64,000 nucleotides of DNA, from NCBI RefSeq assembly GCF_001425605.1, contig NZ_LMRG01000012.1, positions 231,509 to 295,508 of the forward strand. Direction: 5' to 3'. The stretch's first letter is position 1, and every line of letters begins with the position of its first letter. This DNA comes from Rhizobium sp. Leaf453. Lineage in GTDB: Bacteria; Pseudomonadota; Alphaproteobacteria; Rhizobiales; Rhizobiaceae. The translations under genes and the position numbers were made by a program. Below the pieces are notes generated by a model, which was not told the DNA's origin, made no database searches, and saw nothing but the letters and a program-made list of their open reading frames with translations. Positions 18,584 through 25,669 of this stretch are shown here, piece after piece.

Positions 18584-18620
18584 CTGCCCGCGGCTTGATG
18601 CTGCGGGCAGTTTTTCTTTT
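18584..18620 (+). terminator. Terminator after the sugar-binding protein gene
   Basis: 8-bp stem CTGCCCGC / GCGGGCAG, 11-nt loop, then TTTTTCTTTT. It separates the ABC operon from the catabolic genes that follow. Confidence 0.85.
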
Positions 18621-18694
18621 GGCGCGGATTTTTTCAAAATTTTCAGCACGCGCCGGATTGTCCCCTCGCTCAAACATGATAGCTTTCAGCCGCG

Positions 18695-18708
18695 CTGCAA
18701 CGTTTCAG
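18695..18708. promoter_or_regulatory. LacI-type operator CTGCAACGTTTCAG, copy 1
   Basis: Near-palindrome CTGCAACGTTTCAG (12 of 14 symmetric, CpG centre), followed by GTTTAGAGACTG. An almost identical block with the same 14-mer lies at 21373-21386. Positioned about 100 bp before the TIM-barrel enzyme gene. Confidence 0.6.
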
Positions 18709-18723
18709 GTTTAGAGACTGCTG

Positions 18724-18743
18724 TTAGATGTACGTACCGCAAA
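18724..18743. promoter_or_regulatory. Second TACGTA-centred LacI-type site
   Basis: TTAGATGTACGTACCGCAAA matches the reverse complement of the palindrome before the xylose LacI regulator (7875-7894) at 16 of 20 positions, including the central GATGTACGTA. Suggests that the xylose-linked LacI protein or a close paralogue also acts on this promoter. Confidence 0.5.
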
Positions 18744-18809
18744 AATAGTTTTAAGAAGAATCTTGGTTGGCCGGGGATGAGCGGCGACCGTCGAAGGAGG
18801 AGACGACAG

Positions 18810-19862
18810 ATGAAGACCATCAAAGGCCCGGCACTTTTCCTGGGGCAGTTCGCGGGCGATGCGGCCCCCTTCAACTCATGGGATTCGATCACCAAATGGG
18901 CGGCGGATTGCGGCTATATCGGTGTTCAGGTGCCAACCTGGGCCGGTCAGCTTTTCGACCTCAAGAAGGCCGCCGAATCCAAGACGTATTGCGACGAATT
19001 TGCCGGCAAGGCGCGCGAGAACGGCATCGAGGTGACAGAGCTTTCGACCCACCTTCAGGGGCAGTTGGTCGCGGTCAATCCCGTCTACGACGAGGCCTTC
19101 GACGGCTTTGCAGCGCCGGAAGTGCGTGGCAATCCCAAGGCACGGCAGGAATGGGCGGTCGAGCAGGTCAAGATGGCGCTGACGGCGTCCAAGCATCTGG
19201 GCATCAAGGCACATGCGACGTTCTCGGGCGCGCTTGCTTGGCCGTTCATGTATCCCTGGCCGCAGCGCCCCGCTGGCCTGGTTGAAACCGCCTTTGACGA
19301 ACTCGCCCGCCGCTGGAAGCCGATCCTTGACCATGCCGAGGATTGCGGCGTCGATGTCGCCTACGAGATCCACCCCGGCGAAGACCTGCATGACGGCATC
19401 ACCTTCGAGATGTTCCTCGAACGCGTCGGCAACCACGCGCGTGCCAACATGCTCTATGATCCCTCGCACTACATTCTCCAGTGCCTGGATTATCTCGATC
19501 ACATCGATATCTACCACGAGCGCATCAAGATGTTCCACGTCAAGGATGCCGAGTTCAACCCGACGGGACGCCAGGGCGTCTATGGCGGCTATCAAGGCTG
19601 GGTCAACCGGGCCGGCCGTTTCCGATCGCCGGGCGATGGCCAGGTCGATTTCGGCGCCATCTTCTCGAAGCTGACGGCCAACGATTTCGACGGCTGGGCC
19701 GTGGTCGAGTGGGAATGCGCGCTGAAGCACCCGGAAGACGGTGCCCGTGAAGGCGCCGAATTCGTCAAGCACCACATCATCCGCGTCACCGAAAAGGCCT
19801 TCGACGACTTCGCCGATGCCGGCACCGACGACGCCGCCAACCGGCGCATGCTGGGGCTGTGA
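18810..19862 (+). CDS. Sugar phosphate isomerase/epimerase family TIM-barrel protein
   Basis: 350 aa, AP_endonuc_2/xylose isomerase-like TIM barrel. Metal-binding type residues are visible in VAYEIHPGEDLHD (Glu, His), MLYDPSHYILQ (Asp, His), IKMFHVKDAEF (His, Asp) and AVVEWECALKHPE (Glu). The family includes IolE, IolI, YcjR and related 3-keto sugar epimerases or lyases. AAGGAGG lies 9 bp before the ATG. With the oxidoreductase that follows it resembles the YcjR/YcjS pair of E. coli, which work on 3-dehydro glycosides. Substrate is inferred only in class. Confidence 0.85.
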   Translation: MKTIKGPALFLGQFAGDAAPFNSWDSITKWAADCGYIGVQVPTWAGQLFDLKKAAESKTYCDEFAGKARENGIEVTELSTHLQGQLVAVNPVYDEAFDGFAAPEVRGNPKARQEWAVEQVKMALTASKHLGIKAHATFSGALAWPFMYPWPQRPAGLVETAFDELARRWKPILDHAEDCGVDVAYEIHPGEDLHDGITFEMFLERVGNHARANMLYDPSHYILQCLDYLDHIDIYHERIKMFHVKDAEFNPTGRQGVYGGYQGWVNRAGRFRSPGDGQVDFGAIFSKLTANDFDGWAVVEWECALKHPEDGAREGAEFVKHHIIRVTEKAFDDFADAGTDDAANRRMLGL

Positions 19863-19865
19863 TTT

Positions 19866-20019
19866 CCCCTTCTCCCCGCCTGCGGGGAGAAGGTGCCCGA
19901 AGGGCGGATGAGGGGCATACCGACAGCTCGGGATTGCCCCTCTCCCTGTTTCGACGGGCAGAGGGGACGACAGAGTTAGCCGCTTGTCTCTTTCCCTGTC
20001 GAAAGGGAGGAGGTGCCCG
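19866..20019. repeat. Rhizobial-type palindromic intergenic repeat, copy B
   Basis: Starts with CCTTCTCCCCGC / GCGGGGAGAAGG then GGTGCCCGA-AGGGCGGATGAGGGGCAT, the same words as copy A. Two more imperfect hairpins follow (CCCTCTCCCTGTTTCGACGG and CCCTGTCGAAAGGG blocks). It fills the 227-bp gap between the TIM-barrel and oxidoreductase genes. Confidence 0.75.
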
Positions 20020-20089
20020 CCAATTTCCGTCAAAGTCGGGCGCGGACGAGAGGCTTTATCCGCACAACAAAATCCAAGGGAGACACTCT

Positions 20090-21274
20090 ATGGCAATCGA
20101 AGGAAGCTCTTCGGACACCCGCGAAAAGCGCATCCGCCTCGGCATGGTTGGCGGTGGTTCCGGCGCGTTCATCGGCGCGGTTCATCGCATGGCCGCCCGT
20201 CTTGACGATCATTTCGAACTGGTCGCCGGCGCCCTGTCGTCGACGCCGGAAAAGGCGCAGGCCTCCGGCCGCGAACTCGGGCTCGACCCCTCGCGCAGCT
20301 ATTCCGATTTCAAGGAAATGGCGATCCGCGAAGCCAAGCTGAAGAACGGCATCGAGGCCGTTGCGATCGTGACGCCGAACCATGTCCATTACGAAGCCGC
20401 CAAGGAGTTTCTGAAGCGCGGCATCCACGTCATCTGCGACAAGCCGCTGACCTCGACGCTGTCCGATGCGAAAAAGCTGAAGAAGCTGGCCGACGAGAGC
20501 GATGCGCTGTTCGTGCTGACCCACAATTACACCGGTTATCCGATGGTCCGCCAAGCCCGCGAAATGGTCGCCAATGGCGATATCGGCGCCGTGCGCCTCG
20601 TCCAGATGGAATATCCGCAGGACTGGCTGACCGAGAACATCGAGCAGTCCGGCCAAAAGCAGGCCTCCTGGCGCACGGACCCGTCGAAGTCGGGCGCCGG
20701 TGGTTCGACCGGCGATATAGGCACGCATGCCTATAACCTCGGTGCCTTCGTGTCTGGCCTGGAACTGGAAGAACTGGCGTCCGATCTCGACAGCTTCGTC
20801 GATGGCCGCGCGCTGGATGACAATGCCCATGTGATGATGCGCTTCAAGGCCAAGGACGGCCAGCGGGCGAAGGGCATGCTCTGGTGCAGCCAGGTGGCTC
20901 CGGGTCATGAAAACGGCCTGATGGTCCGCGTCTACGGCACCAAGGGTGGCCTCGAATGGACCCAGAAGGATCCGAACTATCTGTGGTACACGCCGTTCGG
21001 CGAGCCGAAGCGCCTGGTCACCCGCGCCGGCGCCGGTGCCGGCCCTGCTGCCGCCCGCGTCTCCCGCATCCCGTCGGGCCATCCGGAAGGCTATCTCGAA
21101 GGCTTCGCCAACATCTACACCGAAGCCGCCCGCGCGATCTTTGCAAAGCGCAAGGGTGAAGCGGTCGATCCGGCTGTCATCTATCCGACAATCGACGATG
21201 GCATGAAGGGCATGGTGTTCGTCGATGCCTGCGTCCAGTCATCGAAGCGCAATGGTGCTTGGGTGAAGGTCTGA
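20090..21274 (+). CDS. Gfo/Idh/MocA family oxidoreductase
   Basis: 394 aa. N-terminal Rossmann fold binds NAD(P) (RLGMVGGGSGAFIGAVHR), with the family motif CDKPLTSTLSDAKKL standing for the usual EKP. The C-terminal alpha/beta domain carries GGSTGDIGTHAYNL, with the His typical of the active site. Members oxidise or reduce sugar and cyclitol hydroxyls, for example inositol dehydrogenase and the glucoside 3-dehydrogenase YcjS. AAGGGAG is 8 bp before the ATG. Likely co-transcribed with the TIM-barrel gene, across the repeat. Confidence 0.88.
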   Translation: MAIEGSSSDTREKRIRLGMVGGGSGAFIGAVHRMAARLDDHFELVAGALSSTPEKAQASGRELGLDPSRSYSDFKEMAIREAKLKNGIEAVAIVTPNHVHYEAAKEFLKRGIHVICDKPLTSTLSDAKKLKKLADESDALFVLTHNYTGYPMVRQAREMVANGDIGAVRLVQMEYPQDWLTENIEQSGQKQASWRTDPSKSGAGGSTGDIGTHAYNLGAFVSGLELEELASDLDSFVDGRALDDNAHVMMRFKAKDGQRAKGMLWCSQVAPGHENGLMVRVYGTKGGLEWTQKDPNYLWYTPFGEPKRLVTRAGAGAGPAAARVSRIPSGHPEGYLEGFANIYTEAARAIFAKRKGEAVDPAVIYPTIDDGMKGMVFVDACVQSSKRNGAWVKV

Positions 21275-21298
21275 TCGCTACAGCGCCTCAACGAAATT

Positions 21299-21324
21299 CG
21301 CCCTGCCGGTAAAATGGCAGGGCG
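21299..21324 (+). terminator. Stem-loop between oxidoreductase and glucosidase genes
   Basis: Perfect 9-bp stem CGCCCTGCC / GGCAGGGCG with loop GGTAAAAT. No T-tract follows, so it may slow or process the transcript and need not terminate it. Confidence 0.5.
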
Positions 21325-21372
21325 ACACAGTTCTCGACGATTCTGCGGTTGACTTTTGGTCTTTCCGGATTA

Positions 21373-21386
21373 CTGCAACGTTTCAG
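21373..21386. promoter_or_regulatory. LacI-type operator CTGCAACGTTTCAG, copy 2
   Basis: Same 14-mer as 18695-18708, and the following bases also agree (G/A-TTT-NN-AGACTG). It lies 60 bp before the beta-glucosidase start, so the glucosidase has its own promoter under the same regulator as the TIM-barrel gene. Confidence 0.6.
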
Positions 21387-21445
21387 ATTTCCAGACTGAC
21401 GCGGAATACCTCCGTTGTACCCCGCGCAATCCGAAGAGAACGACG

Positions 21446-22819
21446 ATGATCGAAGCAAAAAAACTGGCCGAGCGTTTCCCCGGCGATTTCATTTTCGGCG
21501 TGGCAACGGCTTCTTTCCAGATCGAGGGTGCCTCCAAGGCTGATGGCCGCAAGCCGTCGATCTGGGATGCGTTTTCCAACATGCCGGGCCGGGTGCACAA
21601 TCGCGACAATGGCGATATCGCCTGCGATCACTATAACCGGCTGGAAGAAGATCTCGACCTGATCAAGAGCCTCGGTGTCGATGCCTATCGCTTCTCCATC
21701 GCCTGGCCGCGGATCATTCCGGAAGGCACCGGGCCGATCAACGAGAAGGGTCTGGATTTCTACGATCGCCTCGTTGACGGTCTGAAGGCGCGCAACATCA
21801 AGGCCTTCGCGACGCTCTATCACTGGGACCTGCCGCTGGCGCTGATGGGCGACGGTGGCTGGACCGCGCGCACCACCGCCTATGCCTATCAGCGTTACGC
21901 CAAGACTGTGATGGCCCGGCTGGGCGACCGTCTCGATGCGGTCGGGACCTTCAACGAGCCCTGGTGCTCGGTCTGGCTGAGCCATCTCTACGGCATCCAT
22001 GCGCCGGGCGAGCGCAACATGGATGCGGCGCTCCACGCACTGCATTTCACCAATCTCGCCCACGGTCTGGGCGTTGCCACGGTGCGCGAGGCGCAGCCGA
22101 ACCTGCCCGTCGGCATCGTCATCAACCCGATGCACATCTACGCCGGCAGCGATAGCGCCGAGGACAAGGCTGCCGCCGAGCGCGCCTTCGATTTCCACAA
22201 TGGCGTTTTCTTCGGCCCGATCTTCAAGGGCGAATATCCCGAAAGCTTCCTCTCGGCGCTCGGTCACCGCATGCCGGCGATCGAGGATGGCGACATGGAG
22301 ACGATCAGCCAGAAGACCGACTGGTGGGGCGTCAACTATTACACGCCGATGCGTGTCAGCCATGATCCGGCGGAAGGTGCGGAATTCCCCGCCACTGTCA
22401 GCGCCAAGCCGCTGAGCGATGTCAAGACCGATATCGGCTGGGAGGTGTTCCCGCAGGCGCTGGGCGATCTCATCCGCACCGTCAACGAGCGTTACGCGCT
22501 GCCGGATTGCTACATCACCGAGAATGGTGCCGCCTACAATATGGGTGTCGAAGACGGCGTGGTCGTTGACCAGCCGCGCCTCGACTATGTCGCCGAGCAT
22601 CTTTCCGTCGTGGCCGATCTGATTACCGAAGGCTATCCGATGAAGGGCTATTTCGCCTGGAGCCTGATGGACAATTTCGAATGGGCGGAAGGCTACAAGA
22701 TGCGCTTCGGCATCGTCCATGTCGATTACGAGACGCAGGTCCGCACCATCAAGAAGAGCGGCCACTGGTACAAGGAGCTGGCCGAACAATTCCCGAAGGG
22801 CAACCACAAGCCGGGATGA
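21446..22819 (+). CDS. GH1 family beta-glucosidase
   Basis: 457 aa, usual GH1 size, no signal peptide, so cytoplasmic. N-terminal FGVATASFQIEGA signature; acid/base Glu171 in GTFNEPW; nucleophile Glu359 in CYITENGAA; SLMDNFEWAEGY near the C-terminus binds the glycone. Hydrolyses beta-glucosides or related aryl or oligosaccharide substrates, presumably brought in by the ABC importer upstream. Preceded by GAAGAGAA and by the CTGCAACGTTTCAG operator. Confidence 0.93.
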   Translation: MIEAKKLAERFPGDFIFGVATASFQIEGASKADGRKPSIWDAFSNMPGRVHNRDNGDIACDHYNRLEEDLDLIKSLGVDAYRFSIAWPRIIPEGTGPINEKGLDFYDRLVDGLKARNIKAFATLYHWDLPLALMGDGGWTARTTAYAYQRYAKTVMARLGDRLDAVGTFNEPWCSVWLSHLYGIHAPGERNMDAALHALHFTNLAHGLGVATVREAQPNLPVGIVINPMHIYAGSDSAEDKAAAERAFDFHNGVFFGPIFKGEYPESFLSALGHRMPAIEDGDMETISQKTDWWGVNYYTPMRVSHDPAEGAEFPATVSAKPLSDVKTDIGWEVFPQALGDLIRTVNERYALPDCYITENGAAYNMGVEDGVVVDQPRLDYVAEHLSVVADLITEGYPMKGYFAWSLMDNFEWAEGYKMRFGIVHVDYETQVRTIKKSGHWYKELAEQFPKGNHKPG

Positions 22820-22873
22820 CAGGTGAGCGTCAAACTGCATCATGGCCGGGGTGATTCTGCCCCGGAGATGCCG

Positions 22874-23470
22874 ATGCCCCGCCCGCTTGTTCTCTATGCG
22901 CTCTGCGGCAGCCTGCGAAAGGCATCCAGCAATCGCGCCCTGCTCGAAGCGCTCCGTGATATCGCGCCAGCCGATATCACCATCGAAATCTGCGAGTTGA
23001 TCGGCGATCTGCCGATCTTCAATCCGGATCGCGAGGCCGACGATATGCCGGCGTCGGTTCTGGCGCTGGCCGCGAAAATCCGTGCCGCCGATGGCCTGAT
23101 CGTCGCCTCGCCGGAATATGCCCATGGCATTCCCGGCGGTCTGAAGAATGCGCTCGACTGGCTGGTGTCGCGCGACGAAATCCCGCACAAGCCGGTCATG
23201 CTCGTCCACGCCTCCCATCGCGGAGATGATGCGCTGGCCGCCTTGACCGAGGTCCTGAAGACTATATCGGTCCGGCTGGTAGACGAGAGCTTTTTCCGCA
23301 TCAATCTCCTCGGCAAGACAGTCGAGCAGCGCACGGCAATCCTGGCGGAACCCGGCACGCAAGCTCTTCTTTCGGAAAATCTTCAGCGGTTTCTGCAGGT
23401 GATTGCGGACTGCCGAACTGATAAGACGGACTGCCTGTCAGGGCCAGCATTCAGAGAGAGAGCTTTATGA
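22874..23470 (+). CDS. NADPH-dependent FMN reductase family protein
   Basis: 198 aa, flavodoxin-like fold. LYALCGSLRKASSNRALLEAL binds the FMN phosphate, and ASPEYAHGIPGGLKNALDWLV is the standard family motif. Acts as a flavin-dependent reductase of flavins, quinones, chromate or azo compounds; the true substrate is not known. The ATG at 22874 is chosen because CCGGAG is 6 bp upstream; ATG 22868 and GTG 22823 are in-frame alternatives. Its stop overlaps the next start (ATGA). Confidence 0.85.
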   Translation: MPRPLVLYALCGSLRKASSNRALLEALRDIAPADITIEICELIGDLPIFNPDREADDMPASVLALAAKIRAADGLIVASPEYAHGIPGGLKNALDWLVSRDEIPHKPVMLVHASHRGDDALAALTEVLKTISVRLVDESFFRINLLGKTVEQRTAILAEPGTQALLSENLQRFLQVIADCRTDKTDCLSGPAFRERAL

Positions 23471-23853
23471 AGCGAGTCGACGAAAGTGACGAACGATCTC
23501 AAGCAGACTTGGAGCTCCGCGAAACTTGGGATCGCTCCTTGGATATTCAGGGGCGGATGGGACTGACGCGGTTGACTGCCAGTGAGCGGTCCGCGTTGAT
23601 GGGAATTGCCATTCGCGAGGCATTGATCTGGGGTGGAATTGTTGAGGTTATGACAATCGGCGCATACCTGCTGATTCGTTTTACTGATGGAGACTGGGGT
23701 AACTCTTGGAGTGGCCTGCTGAATGGTCCAATTGTTGTTGCAGGTTATTTCTTCTGGAAGCGTCGCAAGCTGCTTGATAGATCAACAGCTATGTGGAGTG
23801 CCAAAAGAGAAGAATTGCTCACTGAACTGATCGAACGTAACCGTTCTAAGTGA
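23467..23853 (+). CDS. Hypothetical small membrane protein
   Basis: 128 aa, not recognised. A charged N-terminal half containing GRMGLTRLTASERSALMGIAI is followed by two hydrophobic segments (LIWGGIVEVMTIGAYLLI and LLNGPIVVAGYFFW) and a basic C-terminal tail. Start overlaps the stop of the FMN reductase gene by ATGA, so translation is probably coupled. The base composition is visibly lower in GC than its neighbours, which hints at later acquisition or relaxed selection. I assign no function. Confidence 0.65.
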   Translation: MKRVDESDERSQADLELRETWDRSLDIQGRMGLTRLTASERSALMGIAIREALIWGGIVEVMTIGAYLLIRFTDGDWGNSWSGLLNGPIVVAGYFFWKRRKLLDRSTAMWSAKREELLTELIERNRSK

Positions 23854-23913
23854 GCTTCAAATATTCGGTGGCCGAAAACCATAGCGAAGTAGTTTAGGTA
23901 CTATTTGTTTCCC

Positions 23914-25158
23914 ATGGCCCTTCGTCTCTCTTCCCTCGACAAAGACCTTCTGGACGGCGCCCACGGCGAGGCCGCCGCCTTCTGCATGCGCCTGCTCACC
24001 CGCTTCGCGGAAGCGGTCGGCGCCGAAAGCTTCATCGATATCGACGGCGCGCATATCGATGGCTGTCTTTACCTCGGTCAGGTCAGCCTCGATTTTGTCG
24101 AGCATCTGGTGCAACTCAGGGGCCGTGTCCGGGTGCCGACCACGCTCAATGTCGGATCGGTCGATCTCATCCATCCCGAACTGTTTCACGGTGACCGCGA
24201 GATCGGCACCAATGGCGCGCGGCTGATGAAGGCGCATGAAGAACTCGGCTGCATGCCGACATTTACCTGTGCGCCCTATCAGACGATCTTCAAACCCCGT
24301 TTCGGGGCACAGATCGCCTGGGCGGAATCCAACGCCATCGTCTTTGCCAATTCGGTCATTGGCGCGCGGACAAACCGCTATGGCGATTTCATCGATCTCT
24401 GTTGTGCGCTTACGGGCAGAGCGCCGTATTACGGACTGCATATCCCGGATAAGCGGCGCGCGCGGGTTCTGGTCGAGATTGAAAGCCTGCCGGAGGAGTG
24501 GACCGATACCGGGCCGGTCTGCGTCGCCGTCGGCCACGCGGTCGGCAAGCGCTGCGGCAGCCTGGTTCCTGTGATCACCGGCCTGCCTGCTTACACGCAG
24601 GAGGACGACCTGAAGGCGCTCGGCGCCGTTGCAGCTTCCTCGGGTGCTGTGGCCCTGTTCCATGCCGTCGGCCTGACGCCGGAGGCACCGACCGTCGAGG
24701 CCGCGTTTCAGGGACATGCGCCGGACGAGACGATCCGTCTCACGGCCGACGATCTGCGCGCAACGGTTCGCAATCTTTCGACCGTGCCGGATGGCACGCC
24801 GCTGGTCGGCGTCAGCCTCGGAACACCGCACTTTTCGTTTGAGGAATTCGCCCGTCTCATGCCGTTGGTCGAGGGCGAAAAGCCTGTCGTTCACATCTAC
24901 ATCAACACCAATCGCGGCGTTCTCGAAGAACTGGCTGCCCGTGGCTGGAAAGATATTCTGGAGGCACAGGGGGCGACGCTCGTCATCGACACCTGCACCT
25001 ATGTCACTGCGATCATGCGCGACATGTCCGGCGCGATCATGACCAATTCCGGCAAGATGGCCTATTACGCGCCCGGCAATATCGGCATCGACATCGCTTT
25101 CGGTTCGCTCGCCGAATGCATGGCTTCGGCGCGGGCGGGGAAGGTGGTGCGGCTGTGA
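23914..25158 (+). CDS. Aconitase X catalytic (large) subunit
   Basis: 414 aa. Matches the AcnX large-subunit family (formerly DUF521), with [19 protein letters not shown] at the start, [41 protein letters not shown] and [13 protein letters not shown]. Cys residues in these motifs fit the iron-sulfur and active sites of the aconitase superfamily. Characterised bacterial two-subunit members dehydrate cis-3-hydroxy-L-proline. No proline racemase or hydroxyproline gene is nearby, so the substrate is open. No strong ribosome site; a TTG at 23905 is possible. Confidence 0.9.
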   Translation: MALRLSSLDKDLLDGAHGEAAAFCMRLLTRFAEAVGAESFIDIDGAHIDGCLYLGQVSLDFVEHLVQLRGRVRVPTTLNVGSVDLIHPELFHGDREIGTNGARLMKAHEELGCMPTFTCAPYQTIFKPRFGAQIAWAESNAIVFANSVIGARTNRYGDFIDLCCALTGRAPYYGLHIPDKRRARVLVEIESLPEEWTDTGPVCVAVGHAVGKRCGSLVPVITGLPAYTQEDDLKALGAVAASSGAVALFHAVGLTPEAPTVEAAFQGHAPDETIRLTADDLRATVRNLSTVPDGTPLVGVSLGTPHFSFEEFARLMPLVEGEKPVVHIYINTNRGVLEELAARGWKDILEAQGATLVIDTCTYVTAIMRDMSGAIMTNSGKMAYYAPGNIGIDIAFGSLAECMASARAGKVVRL

Positions 25159-25592
25159 GCGAAACGATCGATGCTGTCACACTGGCCGCCGGGTCGGCCG
25201 AGGGACCGGCCTTCGTGCTGTCCGAGCCGCTGAGCTTCTGGGGCGGGCTGGATTCGGCCACAGGCAGGATCATCGACCAGTGGCACCCGCAGAGGGATCA
25301 GATCATGACGGGGACGGTTCTCGTGATGAAGGCCGGGCGAGGCTCCAGTTCCGGCAGTTCCGTTTTGGCGGAAGCGATCCGCCGGGGAACGGGGCCGGCC
25401 GGCATCGTGCTGATGACGCGCGATGCGATCGTCACCGTCGGCGCCATGGTGGCGGCTGAACTTTATGGCGTCCATTGCCCGGTGGTACTGGCCTCGGAGG
25501 CCGATTGGCCCCGCATCATCGGCAGCGAACGGCTTGTCCTGCGCGCAGATGATGCAAAGGCGAAGCTCCAATTGTTGGGTGGAACACATTAG
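25155..25592 (+). CDS. Aconitase X swivel (small) subunit, DUF126
   Basis: 145 aa. DUF126/AcnX swivel domain: [21 protein letters not shown], then the Ser-rich [21 protein letters not shown] containing the conserved active-site Ser, and [11 protein letters not shown]. It joins the large subunit to form the complete dehydratase. GTG start overlaps the large-subunit stop by 4 bp with AAGGTGG upstream, so expression is translationally coupled. In some other organisms the two parts are fused in one chain. Confidence 0.9.
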   Translation: MSETIDAVTLAAGSAEGPAFVLSEPLSFWGGLDSATGRIIDQWHPQRDQIMTGTVLVMKAGRGSSSGSSVLAEAIRRGTGPAGIVLMTRDAIVTVGAMVAAELYGVHCPVVLASEADWPRIIGSERLVLRADDAKAKLQLLGGTH

Positions 25593-25595
25593 ATA

Positions 25596-25611
25596 CCCCT
25601 TTTTCAAGGGG
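25596..25611 (+). terminator. Small hairpin after aconitase X genes
   Basis: 6-bp stem CCCCTT / AAGGGG with loop TTTC and no T-tract. A weak candidate for the 3' end of the aconitase X transcript. Confidence 0.3.
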
Positions 25612-25669
25612 CTGGCGTAAAGATTTTGGAATGCATTTTCTGGCAGGGTGGGCGCATCCGGAGTACTTG

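Noticed and set aside
19863..20089. CRISPR-like or tandem-repeat array
   Set aside because: The repeated words are hairpin arms of a rhizobial intergenic repeat, with no regular repeat-spacer pattern.
21383..23362. 659-codon minus-strand frame across the glucosidase and FMN reductase
   Set aside because: Spans two well-supported plus-strand genes and their junction; the translation has no recognisable domain.
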